Assembly (NCBI RefSeq): GCF_003951285.1
Contig: NZ_RXFQ01000001.1
Span: forward strand, 372,001 to 436,000
Length of the DNA: 64,000 bases
Direction of reading: 5' to 3'
Source of the DNA: Variovorax beijingensis
GTDB taxonomy: Bacteria; Pseudomonadota; Gammaproteobacteria; Burkholderiales; Burkholderiaceae_C
Shown: positions 51,986 through 60,639 of the stretch, piece after piece
Layout of the letters: each line of letters starts with the position of its first letter
Position numbering within the stretch: the first letter of the stretch is position 1
The notes under the pieces: model-generated
Told to the model about the DNA's origin: nothing
The model's database searches: none
The model's input: the letters and a program-made list of their open reading frames with translations, nothing else
Made by a program: the position numbers and the translations under genes

Positions 51986-54723
51986 CAATGCCGTGCTCCG
52001 AGTTCCAGCGCCGCGGCCGTCCCCGATGTGGAGACGAAGCCGAGAACGCCGTGGGTGAAGATGAAATTGCCGGGCCGGCCCGCGTCGGCCTGCACCACGC
52101 CGGGCACCGGCGTGTCGTAGCTCAGCGCCGCGGCGGCGCCGCCCAGGTTGAAGGCGCTGCCCGCCACCGTGGCCTCGCGGCTTTCGCCTTGCACGCTGGC
52201 CATGGCGTAGCTGCCGTCGGCCGCGCCCGCCATCAGGCTCTGCTGCGGCGCCAGCAGCCGAAGGCCGGTGTTGGCGGCCGATTCGCGCACCAGGTGCAGC
52301 GGCACCGCGCTGCCGTTGACCAGGCCGATCACCATCGAGCCGGTGAGCGTGCCGCCCGTGGTGGCAGCACCGCCCGTCGGCGAGGTGGTGCGCAGGTCGA
52401 AGGCGCTGCGTGCGGCGTTGTAGCTGATGTAGCCCTTCTCGGTCTGCGTGCAGCTCGGGTCGTAGGCCATGAAGCTGCCAGTGATCGCGTCGCGGCAGTA
52501 CTGGAAGGTGCCCGCGTTGCGCAGCCGCACCGACGAGGCATGCGCCACCGCGGCGCCGCTGCCCTGCTGCACGCCCACCGCATTGAAGATGTTCGCCACC
52601 GGGTTGAACACCGTGGGCGTGGCCGCATTCTCGAAGGTGGCCTGGAAGGCCAGCAGCGGCGTGAAGCCGCCGCCGGCCGGCGCGTTCACGCCGCCGAGCA
52701 GCACGCCGCCGGGCGCGAAGCTGAAGACCGCGCCGCTCTCCGCGCTGGCGTAGCTGCACTGGCCCTGCGCCACCAGCGTGCCGCTGCGCTGCGCGCCGGT
52801 GGCGCGCTGCAGGCTGGCATCGATGGTCACGGTGTAGGCCATGGTGGCAGGGTCGATTTGCACGCTGAGCTCTTCACCGAATCCGTTGCCGCCCTTGTAG
52901 GCCGTGGCGGCCGCGGGCAGGTTCGGGCAGACGAGCGGATCGCCCACCTCGGTCACGCAGCTGTAGTTGACCGCCGCGTCGAGGCTGCCGCTGCCGCGGT
53001 ACTTGGGCCATGACGGAAAGCGGCACAGCGGACGCGTGCGGCCGTAGGTGCCGGCCACGGCGTCCACCGCCACGCCGGTGGCGGGCGCGAGGCCCTCCTC
53101 GACCCAGCCTTCGAGCGCCGCGAGCGAATCCCAGTTGGGAATGAACACTCCCGTGCCATGGCCCATGCCGGGCACGGTGTAGAAGCGCACGCTCTCGTCC
53201 ACCGCGGCCTGGCCCAGCGTGGCGACGAGCTGCCGGTAGTAGTCGATGGTGGAGTTGGGGCTGATCACTTCGTCGGCCAGGCCGTGCAGCATGATGATGC
53301 GCCCGCCGTGCGCGAAGAAGGGCGCGAGGTCGGGGTTGGTGGCATCGGTGAGCCTCGACACCTCCGCAACGCGCGCCGTGTAGCCGGCCGGGTCCAGCGG
53401 ATCGAAGCCGAGCGTGTCGAAGCTGTCGATGCGCGTGACGAAGTACTTCACCCACTGGTCGCCCGTGACGTACATGTTGGCATCGGCCGAGGTGGCCGGA
53501 TTGGCCGGCACCCTGCGCGTGCCGAGGTCACGCGTGGTGTACGGCCCGGCCACCAATGCGCCCTCGAGCAGGTTGTAGCCGCCCGCGCGGCGCACGCCGT
53601 TGGCGAGCGCATAGCGGGTGAATTCGAGCGGCGACTCGATGGTGCGCACGGTGGCGATCTGCGCGTCCGACAGACAGGTGTCGCCGGTGTCCAGCCCGCC
53701 GCTGCAGCGCAGCGATGCAAGGATGGGCTCATTGAGCTGGCGGCAGCTTTCCACGTTGCTCACGATGTTGTCGGCCGCGCCGTCGAGCTTGTCGCAGGCC
53801 TGCATCGCGGCCTTCTGCACCCGCAGCGTCTTGGCCACGTTCATCCAGCCGGCGCCGCCGTTGCTGTAGAGCGCGCGTCCTACCGCCACGTTCGACAGCC
53901 GCGTACCGGTGTAGTTGAGCGCGGGCTCGTTGGCGATGATGCCGTCGTAGTCGAGCGGCCAGCGCTGCACGTAGCCGAGCGCATCGCGCCCGCCGGTGGA
54001 GGTGCCGAGGAAGTACGCCTTCTTCGGCTTGACGCCGTAGCGTGCGAGCACCAGCGCCTGCGCCACGTCGCGGGTCTTCTTGAGCGACAGGCCGCCGTAG
54101 TTGGCCAGCTGCTCGTCGTTGGCCGCAAAGCGGCCGTCGGTGATGCTGCTCGCCTGGTGGCCCGAATCGTCGCCGTAGGTGGCATAGCCGAGCGCCAGCG
54201 GCGCGGGCTTGCCGGCGGGGCCGAAGCGGATGGTCTCGGTGCCGTCGATGAGCACGCCATCGAAACCGCCGCCGCCGAAGTGGATGGTCTTCTGGTTCCA
54301 CTTCTCGGGCAGGTTGAGCGCGAAGTTGATCGCCTGCGAAGCGGGATCGACCGGCTGGATGGTGCCGCGCACGCGGCAGTAGTCGCCCATCGGGTTGCTG
54401 GCGTCGCCCGCCGCCACGGGCGTGGCGCTGGTGACGGTGGCGCCCTGCGTGGGCAGGCCGATCGCCGAGGCGGGCAGGCTCTTGCCGGCAAGCTCGGCGC
54501 ACGAGAGCACCGGCACCACGGGCGGCGGCGGCGCGTTGTCCGGCGGGTCGGCATCGGGCGGGCTGGTGCCTGCAGGCTGCGTCGGGAAGGAGAAGCCGCC
54601 GCCTCCTCCTCCACCACCACCGCCGCATGCGGCCAGGACCAGGGAAAAGCCGATCGCGGTGCCGAGCGGACGGCAGGCGCGGAAAGCGGCGCGAAACATC
54701 GATGAGGGGCGCGGTGCGCGCAT
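51985..54723 (-). CDS. Tannase/feruloyl esterase family lipoprotein
   Basis: The 912-residue envelope lipoprotein has a lipobox LAAC (Cys33) followed by a ten-residue Gly run and a Pro-rich linker. The tannase domain (about 70-590) contains the nucleophile in FLGTSTGGRDALGY (Ser about 242), HGLADEVISP (Asp) and PGMGHGTG (His). Paired Cys residues near the Ser are typical of the family. A further 300-residue beta-rich tail is unusual and may be a binding or surface domain. It probably cleaves gallate or hydroxycinnamate esters. GGAG lies eight bases before ATG 54723. It is coupled to the downstream hydrolase. Confidence 0.88.
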   Translation of the reverse strand: MRAPRPSSMFRAAFRACRPLGTAIGFSLVLAACGGGGGGGGGGFSFPTQPAGTSPPDADPPDNAPPPPVVPVLSCAELAGKSLPASAIGLPTQGATVTSATPVAAGDASNPMGDYCRVRGTIQPVDPASQAINFALNLPEKWNQKTIHFGGGGFDGVLIDGTETIRFGPAGKPAPLALGYATYGDDSGHQASSITDGRFAANDEQLANYGGLSLKKTRDVAQALVLARYGVKPKKAYFLGTSTGGRDALGYVQRWPLDYDGIIANEPALNYTGTRLSNVAVGRALYSNGGAGWMNVAKTLRVQKAAMQACDKLDGAADNIVSNVESCRQLNEPILASLRCSGGLDTGDTCLSDAQIATVRTIESPLEFTRYALANGVRRAGGYNLLEGALVAGPYTTRDLGTRRVPANPATSADANMYVTGDQWVKYFVTRIDSFDTLGFDPLDPAGYTARVAEVSRLTDATNPDLAPFFAHGGRIIMLHGLADEVISPNSTIDYYRQLVATLGQAAVDESVRFYTVPGMGHGTGVFIPNWDSLAALEGWVEEGLAPATGVAVDAVAGTYGRTRPLCRFPSWPKYRGSGSLDAAVNYSCVTEVGDPLVCPNLPAAATAYKGGNGFGEELSVQIDPATMAYTVTIDASLQRATGAQRSGTLVAQGQCSYASAESGAVFSFAPGGVLLGGVNAPAGGGFTPLLAFQATFENAATPTVFNPVANIFNAVGVQQGSGAAVAHASSVRLRNAGTFQYCRDAITGSFMAYDPSCTQTEKGYISYNAARSAFDLRTTSPTGGAATTGGTLTGSMVIGLVNGSAVPLHLVRESAANTGLRLLAPQQSLMAGAADGSYAMASVQGESREATVAGSAFNLGGAAAALSYDTPVPGVVQADAGRPGNFIFTHGVLGFVSTSGTAAALELGARH

Positions 54724-54844
54724 GGATTTGTCTCCGGCGTGCGGCCTCGAAGGACCGCTTTTTTTGAACAGGCGGCCGGACGATAGGTGCACGGGTGACC
54801 TGGGGTCAAATAAAATAACAAGGCACTTTCAATACAAAAAACAT

Positions 54845-55765
54845 ATGGACATCAGAGCGCTGCGCTACTTCACGGCCGTGGCCGGCACCGGCCACATGAC
54901 GCGTGCCGCCGAGCAGTTGGGCATCCAGCAGCCGCCACTGAGCCAGCAGATCAAGGCACTGGAGCGCGAGCTCGGCGTGCTGCTGTTCAGGCGCCATCCG
55001 CGCGGCGTGGCGCTCACCGATGCGGGCCGGCTGTTCCAGGCCGAGGCGCTGCGCATGCTGCAGGACATGGAGGCCATGAAGCAGCGCATGGCCCGTGTCG
55101 CCAAGGGACAGGCCGGCACGCTGGCGGTCGGCTTCACGAGTTCCGCCGCGGCGCACCGCTTCATGCCCGAGGCCCTGCGCGCCTTTCGCCGCGCGCATCC
55201 GGACGTGGAACTGCAGCTGCGCGAGGACAACGCCGCCGAGCTCACCGAGGCGCTGGCCGCCGGCCGCCTGCACTGCGGCCTGCTGCGCGTGCCGGTGGCG
55301 CGGCCCGAGGGCCTGGTGTTCGAAACGCTGCTGCGCGAGCCGGTGCTGGTGGCCATGCCCATCGACCATCGACTTGCCCTCGCGCGCAGCAAGGCCTCGC
55401 GTGCACTGCCGCTCGCCAGGCTGTGCGAGGAGGGCATCATCCTGGTGCGGCGCCCCGGCGCGCCCGGCCTCTATGCCGAGCTGCTCGCGCTGTGCCACGC
55501 CAAGGGCCTGCGCCCGCGCGTGGTGGCCGAAGTCGATCGCATGATGACCAACCTGAACCTCGTGGCGGCGGGGGTCGGCCTCTCGGTGGTGCCGGCCTCG
55601 ATGAGCGGCGTGCATGCGCATGCCATCGCCTATGTGCGGCTGGCCGATGGCGGACAGCTCGACGCGCCGCTCACGCTGGTGCTGCGCGCCGAGGAAGACA
55701 ACCTGCCCGCGCAGCACTTTGCCGCGCTGCTGCGCCGGCTCGCGAGCGAGCACCCGGGGTCATGA
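54845..55765 (+). CDS. LysR family transcriptional regulator (BenM/CatM-like)
   Basis: The 306-residue regulator has a LysR HTH (residues 3-60, MTRAAEQLGIQQPPLSQQIK) and an effector domain. Starting MDIRALRYFTAVAGTGHMTRAA, it resembles regulators of aromatic catabolism. It is divergent from the tannase operon with a 121-bp gap containing TGACC-TGG-GGTCA (54796-54808), so it is the probable regulator. The Bug gene that follows overlaps it by ATGA. AT-rich sequence precedes the start codon, unusual for this genome. Confidence 0.92.
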   Translation: MDIRALRYFTAVAGTGHMTRAAEQLGIQQPPLSQQIKALERELGVLLFRRHPRGVALTDAGRLFQAEALRMLQDMEAMKQRMARVAKGQAGTLAVGFTSSAAAHRFMPEALRAFRRAHPDVELQLREDNAAELTEALAAGRLHCGLLRVPVARPEGLVFETLLREPVLVAMPIDHRLALARSKASRALPLARLCEEGIILVRRPGAPGLYAELLALCHAKGLRPRVVAEVDRMMTNLNLVAAGVGLSVVPASMSGVHAHAIAYVRLADGGQLDAPLTLVLRAEEDNLPAQHFAALLRRLASEHPGS

Positions 55766-56760
55766 GCATGCTGTTGCAGCGCCGCCGCTTCGTGCGCCGC
55801 ATGGGCACGCTGCTCGCGGCCTCGTGCGCGATGCCGCGCCTGCTGCACGCCGCCGCGCCGCCCTGGCCGCAGCGGCCGGTGCGGCTGATCGTGGTGTATC
55901 CGCCCGGCGGCGTGAGCGACGGCATGGCGCGCGCGCTGGCCGAGCCGCTCGCGCAGGCGCTGGGCGTGCCGGTGCTGGTCGAGAACCGCGCGGGCGCCGG
56001 CGGGAGCGTGGGCATGGATGCGCTCGCGCGCGCCGCGCCCGACGGCTGCACGCTGGCCTTCTCGGCCATCAGCCCGCTCACGCTGCAGCCGCTGCTCGCG
56101 CGCGTGGCCTACGACCCGCTGCGCGGCTTCGCGCCCGTGGCCGGCGTGATGCGAACGCCGGTGCTGGTGGTCGGCACGCCGGCCTTCGCGGGCCGCAGCT
56201 TCGGCGACCTGATCGCCATGGCGCGCAGCCGGCCGGGCGCGCTGCGCTGGGCCAGCTCGGGCGTGGCCACCATCGGGCACCTGGTGCTGGCGCAGGTGCG
56301 CATGCAAAGCCGCACCGACATCACGCACATCCCGTATCAGGGCGGCGGTCCGCAGCTCAACGACGCGCTCAGCGGGCAGTTCGAGGTGCTCTCGACCAAC
56401 GTCGCGGCGCAGCAGCTGCAGTACATCGAAAGCGGCCGCCTGCGCGCGCTGGCCGTGGGCGCGCCGGCGCGCATCGAGGCGCTGCCTTCGGTACCCACGC
56501 TCGCGGAACTGGGCTTCGAGAAGGCCAACCGCGATTCGCTGTTCGGCATCTTCGCGCCGGCGCGTACGCCAACGGCCGTGGTTCAGCGCCTCAATGCGGA
56601 GATCAACCGCCTGCTGCGCGCCGAGCCGCTGCACACCCGGCTGCGCGACGCGCACAACATTCCGGCCGGCGGCCCCAGCGAAGACTTTGCGCGCGAGATC
56701 GCCATCGACCGGCGGCGCAACCGCGAACTGGTGGCGGGGGACCGTTCGCAGTTCGACTGA
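55762..56760 (+). CDS. Bug-family tripartite tricarboxylate transport receptor (TctC), Tat-type signal
   Basis: The 332-residue receptor starts MSMLLQRRRFVRRMGTLLAASC; the RRRFVRR segment suggests a twin-arginine signal. The Bug mark RPVRLIVVYPPGGVSDGMAR follows. Its start overlaps the LysR stop by four bases (ATGA), so the two are translationally coupled. This pairs the regulator with a solute receptor, suggesting sensing or uptake of the same ligand as the divergent tannase operon. It differs clearly from the Bug protein at 50 kb. The ligand is unknown. Confidence 0.92.
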   Translation: MSMLLQRRRFVRRMGTLLAASCAMPRLLHAAAPPWPQRPVRLIVVYPPGGVSDGMARALAEPLAQALGVPVLVENRAGAGGSVGMDALARAAPDGCTLAFSAISPLTLQPLLARVAYDPLRGFAPVAGVMRTPVLVVGTPAFAGRSFGDLIAMARSRPGALRWASSGVATIGHLVLAQVRMQSRTDITHIPYQGGGPQLNDALSGQFEVLSTNVAAQQLQYIESGRLRALAVGAPARIEALPSVPTLAELGFEKANRDSLFGIFAPARTPTAVVQRLNAEINRLLRAEPLHTRLRDAHNIPAGGPSEDFAREIAIDRRRNRELVAGDRSQFD

Positions 56761-56764
56761 TGCG

Positions 56765-57328
56765 CTACGCGTCGGCGCTCCAGAGGCCCGGGTAGTCGCG
56801 CACGAAGCCGTCCTGCGTGACGCGCAGGGTTGCCGCGTAGTCGAAGCGCTTGGCCTCGTAGGCATAGGCGTCGTCCGCGGTTCGCTCGTAGCGCTGCATC
56901 AGCTCGCTGAGCACGCCGCCGCCGTCCAGGTCGACCCAGGCGGCCGGCGCGTCGGCGCCCTCGCCCTTTGCCAGGTTGAGCCGGCGCAATTGCAGCAGGT
57001 TGGTGGCGGGCGTGAAGCCCAGGTCGAGGTCGGTGCAATGCGACAGGTCGGGCACCGCCTCGTCGTTGAGTTTCCAGTGGCCGCGCGCATCGCGGGCAAT
57101 GGCCAGGTCGATGGCGCTGCCGCCGAGCCAGCCGCGCACCGTGCCCCACTGCGTGTGCCAGTGCAGGTCGCAGCGCACGCGGTAGTGCAGCTGGCCGATG
57201 CGGCCGTCCTCCAGGCGGAACACGGCGGCGCCGTCGAGCTGCCACGCGGTTGCGTTGCGCTCGAGCCGGCAAGCGTCATGGCCCGGTGCATCGAGCCTGC
57301 GCCACAGGATGGAAGCGACGGTTTGCAT
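56765..57328 (-). CDS. Putative glycolipid-binding family protein (PF06475)
   Basis: The 187-residue protein begins SILWRRLDAPGHDACRLERN and continues GQLHYRVRCDLHWHTQWGTVRGWLGG, which is the pattern of the Glycolipid_bind (DUF1089) family. The fold is a beta barrel with an aromatic interior; ligand and role are unknown. Ends FVRDYPGLWSADA. It has no signal peptide and converges with the Bug receptor gene after a 4-bp gap. Its start is divergent from the 212-residue unknown protein at a 109-bp gap. Confidence 0.83.
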   Translation of the reverse strand: MQTVASILWRRLDAPGHDACRLERNATAWQLDGAAVFRLEDGRIGQLHYRVRCDLHWHTQWGTVRGWLGGSAIDLAIARDARGHWKLNDEAVPDLSHCTDLDLGFTPATNLLQLRRLNLAKGEGADAPAAWVDLDGGGVLSELMQRYERTADDAYAYEAKRFDYAATLRVTQDGFVRDYPGLWSADA

Positions 57329-57437
57329 GGCGCGGATGATGGCCCCAGCGGGCGCAACAGGCAAGCCTTGTCACAATGCCCCGCATCGTGAAGAAGATTC
57401 GCCTCCGCCGCGGGGCACCACTCGAAGGAGCACGCAA

Positions 57438-58076
57438 GTGGAATCCTGGTTCGCCGATGCCCGGCCGATCGACTCGCTCGAGCCCGAGATCGCATTTCAT
57501 TTGCGGGACGAATTCCATGCGGCACCGGACCATCCGCCCGAGCCGCTCGCCCTGCCGGAATTCCCTCGCGCCTCGCGCTTGCTGGCGCGCACCTCGGAGG
57601 CCCTCGGGCACGAGGCAGAGCTTGCGGCGTACTACGGCCAGGTAGCCGCACTGGCCCGGCAGCACGCGCTGAAACTCCACCAGGTGCGCCAGTACTTCTG
57701 GATGGCGCTGCGGCTCGACAACGAGGAGGCGGGCATTCACCTGTCCTTCCCCTGGTACGACACTTTCTCTCCCATGGACCACTTCCTTGCCGCCGTGGCA
57801 GGGCACGGCGAGGGCCTGGTCTACGACGACCAGGACCAGGGCTGGGCGGTGCAGGCCTGGGCCCACAACGGCACGCTCTACATCCGCGAAAGCAACCCCG
57901 ATTTCGATGATGAACCCGGCCAGGCCGTTGCACTGCCCAGGGCCGGCCTGCAGGCCTGCATTGCCCCGTTGCGCGAGCGCACCGCCAAGCTCGTGGCCTA
58001 TCTGGCGAAAGAACTTGGACCGGATGCGTGGCTTGGCGGCGAGGTGCAACCGGCCGGGGCACTCGATCTGCGCTGA
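57438..58076 (+). CDS. Hypothetical protein of unknown family
   Basis: The 212-residue acidic cytoplasmic protein has no recognised domain. GTG 57438 is the start, with GGAG eight bases upstream; the upstream open frame is antisense to the previous gene. Acid-rich segments (LVYDDQDQGW; ESNPDFDDEPGQ) and helical stretches give it the feel of the small immunity or SUKH-like proteins, but this is only an impression. It lies 47 bp from the stop of the convergent CdiI-type gene and could belong to the toxin module. Confidence 0.65.
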   Translation: MESWFADARPIDSLEPEIAFHLRDEFHAAPDHPPEPLALPEFPRASRLLARTSEALGHEAELAAYYGQVAALARQHALKLHQVRQYFWMALRLDNEEAGIHLSFPWYDTFSPMDHFLAAVAGHGEGLVYDDQDQGWAVQAWAHNGTLYIRESNPDFDDEPGQAVALPRAGLQACIAPLRERTAKLVAYLAKELGPDAWLGGEVQPAGALDLR

Positions 58077-58123
58077 AAATTGCCAGCGCCGCGCACCAAG
58101 GTAATCGGATGGGGCGCCCGCCG

Positions 58124-58402
58124 CTATTTCAGCGCGGCGAGCACGCTCTCCAGGAATTCGCGGATGGTGGATCCGAAGTCTTCCGGCTGGGCGGGGCGCT
58201 CGAACCGGCGCGGAAAGTCGGTTTCCAGATCCGGGTGCGAGCGCATGAAATCGACGATCTCGACGCGCAGCGCCTCGAGTTCGGCGGGCGTACACGCCTT
58301 CCGGTATTCCGCCATGATTTCGGCGCCGGTCTCGCCGAAATAATCGTAATCCTGGCCGAAGTAGACCTCGGTGAGGTTCTCGATGAGTTCGTAGCGCTTC
58401 AT
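58124..58402 (-). CDS. CdiI-type immunity protein
   Basis: The 92-residue acidic helical protein starts MKRYELIENLTEVYFGQDYDYFGETGAEIM. This Y/F-G-Q-D-Y motif and length match the contact-dependent growth inhibition immunity family (CdiI_2, PF18593). Its gene lies 19 bp after the RNase A-like toxin gene on the same strand, the canonical toxin-then-immunity order. It would neutralise the toxin by direct binding in the cytoplasm. No promoter of its own was identified. Confidence 0.82.
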   Translation of the reverse strand: MKRYELIENLTEVYFGQDYDYFGETGAEIMAEYRKACTPAELEALRVEIVDFMRSHPDLETDFPRRFERPAQPEDFGSTIREFLESVLAALK

Positions 58403-58421
58403 GGTGATTCGGCTGCTGGTT

Positions 58422-59267
58422 TCAGAAGGGGTGCGCCGTCAGTATGTAGTACGGCATGCCGTTGTAGCTCTTCATGTTCAGGATCAGGCGTACGTTGCTC
58501 AGCTGGCTGACGGCGGTGCTGCCCCGCTGAACGCCGATGCCCACCACGCTGCCGGCGTTGTGCTCGAACGCCATGGGCTTGGAGCCCACGGCGGCCGAGC
58601 GCGACCATGCCTTGATGGCTCTGGCGTTGGCACGAACAGTGGCGCTGATGGCGCGCTCCGCGATGTCGAGGTTGTGGAACGACGACGCCTTGGGCAGCGA
58701 CGGCTTGTTCACCAACCGCTCGAAAAGCTCCACCTCGGTCTTGCCGACATGCTCGCGGATCGTGTGGCCGCCGATCTTGGTGTTCAGCGGCCCTTCATGC
58801 CGCAACAGGTCGACCGGCTCCAGGCGAAACCTGCCGGCACGCACCGCGATCACTCGCGCGGCGACCAGCCCGGAAGCCACGAACAGCGGCACCGCCACGT
58901 CGACAGCCAAGCCGATCTGCGCGCCGGTTTCGGGCGATGCGCCCAGCGACTGCGCCGCGGCGTCCGCCGTGATGGCCGTGGCGGTGCGCTGCAGTTGCCC
59001 GGTCCACATCTGGCGCGCGGAGGCGGAAACCGTGTCGCTGCCATGAACGCCGAGCACCACGCACCCGGCCTTGGTCACCATCGTGGGCTCGGGCGCCAGG
59101 CACAGCACGCCGGCACCCACCAGTTCCACCACGCCACCCACCAGCCCCAGGGTGCCCCAGAGCCGGTTGCTCAGGCTCGCGGATTCGGGCACGTCCTGCC
59201 CGCCCAGCACCGCTGCCATCTGCACCGGCGTCAGCGCAATGCTCAAGCCTTCGACTTCGTCATCCAT
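58422..59267 (-). CDS. RNase A-like polymorphic toxin, free-standing
   Basis: The 281-residue protein has a hydrophobic N-terminal half (residues 36-75 and 117-143, Gly/Val/Ala-rich helices) and a C-terminal toxin domain of about 115 residues. The latter starts KIGGHTIREHVGKTEVELFERL (context; key residues His173 and Arg184) and ends PYYILTAHPF. This matches the RNase A-like CdiA-CT family (PF18431); in the Yersinia kristensenii toxin, His175, Arg186, Thr276 and Tyr278 form the site. Here they map to His173, Arg184, Thr277 and His279. It has no CdiA or Rhs carrier, so it resembles an orphan effector possibly delivered by type VI secretion. ATG 59267 gives the longest conserved start. Confidence 0.85.
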   Translation of the reverse strand: MDDEVEGLSIALTPVQMAAVLGGQDVPESASLSNRLWGTLGLVGGVVELVGAGVLCLAPEPTMVTKAGCVVLGVHGSDTVSASARQMWTGQLQRTATAITADAAAQSLGASPETGAQIGLAVDVAVPLFVASGLVAARVIAVRAGRFRLEPVDLLRHEGPLNTKIGGHTIREHVGKTEVELFERLVNKPSLPKASSFHNLDIAERAISATVRANARAIKAWSRSAAVGSKPMAFEHNAGSVVGIGVQRGSTAVSQLSNVRLILNMKSYNGMPYYILTAHPF

Positions 59268-59375
59268 GCCATTTCCCTTTCCATGCCATCGGAGGGCCAG
59301 CCTGCAAACCGGCCGCATTCTTGCATGCAGCCGCCCGGCAGGCGAACATCGCCCGGCCGCGAGACAATCAGTGCC

Positions 59376-60626
59376 GTGAGCTCCCCGACCGTTCCAGCAC
59401 CCCCGATCCGCCGCATCGCCCACCTCGACATGGACGCCTTCTACGCGTCGGTCGAGCTGCTGCGCTATCCGCAGCTCAAGGGCCTGCCGGTGGTGATCGG
59501 CGGCGGGCGGCGCAGCGCGGACGAGGCGATCCGCCACGTGCCCGAGGGCGGCACGCTGGCCGACATTCCAGTCGACGCCTTTCCCCGGCTGAAGGACTAC
59601 GTGGGCCGCGGCGTGATCACCACTGCCACCTACCCGGCGCGGCAGTTCGGCGTGGGCTCGGCCATGGGGCTCATGAAGGCCGCCAAGCTGTGCCCGCAGG
59701 CCATCATCCTGCCGGTGGACTTCGACGAGATACGCAGGTACTCGCGCACCTTCAAGCAGGTCATCAGGGAGGTCGCGCCGCTGATGGAAGACCGCGGCGT
59801 GGACGAGGTGTACATCGACTTCACCGATGTGCCGGGCGGCCAGCGCGACGGCGGCCGTTCGCTGGCCCGGTTGATCCAGAAAGCCATCTTCGACGCGACC
59901 GGCCTCACCTGCTCCATCGGCGTGGCGCCCAACAAGCTCATCGCCAAGATGGCGAGCGAGTTCAACAAGCCCAATGGCATCTCGGTGGTCTACGAAGACG
60001 ACCTGCAGACGCGCATCTGGCCGCTGCCCTGCCGCAAGGTGAACGGCATCGGGCCCAAGGCCGACGAGAAGCTCAAGCGCTTCGGCATCGAGACGGTGGG
60101 CCAGCTCGCGGCGCGCGAGCGCGACTGGCTGATCCAGAATTTCGGCAAGTCCACGGGCGCCTGGATGCACGAGGTGGCCTGGGGGCGCGACAACCGGCCG
60201 GTGGTGACCGAGAGCGAGCCCGTGTCGATGAGCCGCGAGACCACCTTCGACCGCGACCTGCATGCGGTGCGCGACCGCGCCGAGCTGGGCGCGATCTTCA
60301 CCCACCTGTGCGAGAAAGTGGCCGAAGACCTGCAGCGCAAGGGCTACGTGGGCAAGACCATCGGCATCAAGCTGCGCTATGACGATTTCAGGATCGCCAC
60401 GCGCGACCAGACCATCGAGCGCCACACCGCCGACGGCAAGACCATCCGCCAGGTCGGCGGGCTGTGCCTGAAGCGCGTGCCGCTGGAGCGGCCGCTTCGC
60501 CTCCTGGGCGTGCGCGTCGGCGCGCTTGCGAAGGCCGGCAGCCCCGAGGCCACGGCGCCGGCCGCGGGCGGCCCGGCCACGCGCGCCTCCGCGGAGGCGG
60601 TCTCGGCCACCGCGTCGCTCTTCTGA
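59376..60626 (+). CDS. dinB: DNA polymerase IV (Y-family)
   Basis: The 416-residue enzyme copies damaged DNA with low fidelity. The motifs RIAHLDMDAFYASVELL (metal Asp), VDEVYIDFTDV (second Asp site), CSIGVAPNKLIAKMASEF and the helix-hairpin-helix VNGIGPKADEKLKRFGIETVG (context) are in order. An insert of roughly 25 residues near position 45-70 (VPEGGTLADIPVDAF) is common in Burkholderiales. The little-finger domain occupies about 270-390, followed by an Ala-rich tail. GTG 59376 is the chosen start; no strong ribosome site is visible. It is divergent from the toxin gene with a 108-bp gap. Confidence 0.93.
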   Translation: MSSPTVPAPPIRRIAHLDMDAFYASVELLRYPQLKGLPVVIGGGRRSADEAIRHVPEGGTLADIPVDAFPRLKDYVGRGVITTATYPARQFGVGSAMGLMKAAKLCPQAIILPVDFDEIRRYSRTFKQVIREVAPLMEDRGVDEVYIDFTDVPGGQRDGGRSLARLIQKAIFDATGLTCSIGVAPNKLIAKMASEFNKPNGISVVYEDDLQTRIWPLPCRKVNGIGPKADEKLKRFGIETVGQLAARERDWLIQNFGKSTGAWMHEVAWGRDNRPVVTESEPVSMSRETTFDRDLHAVRDRAELGAIFTHLCEKVAEDLQRKGYVGKTIGIKLRYDDFRIATRDQTIERHTADGKTIRQVGGLCLKRVPLERPLRLLGVRVGALAKAGSPEATAPAAGGPATRASAEAVSATASLF

Positions 60627-60639
60627 AGCGTCCGAAGCC

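Noticed and set aside
54595..54625. Gly codon run in the tannase gene as a possible slippage frameshift
   Set aside because: The frame stays open with a proper lipobox before and tannase motifs after, and codons are mixed (GGC, GGT, GGA), so slippage is unlikely.
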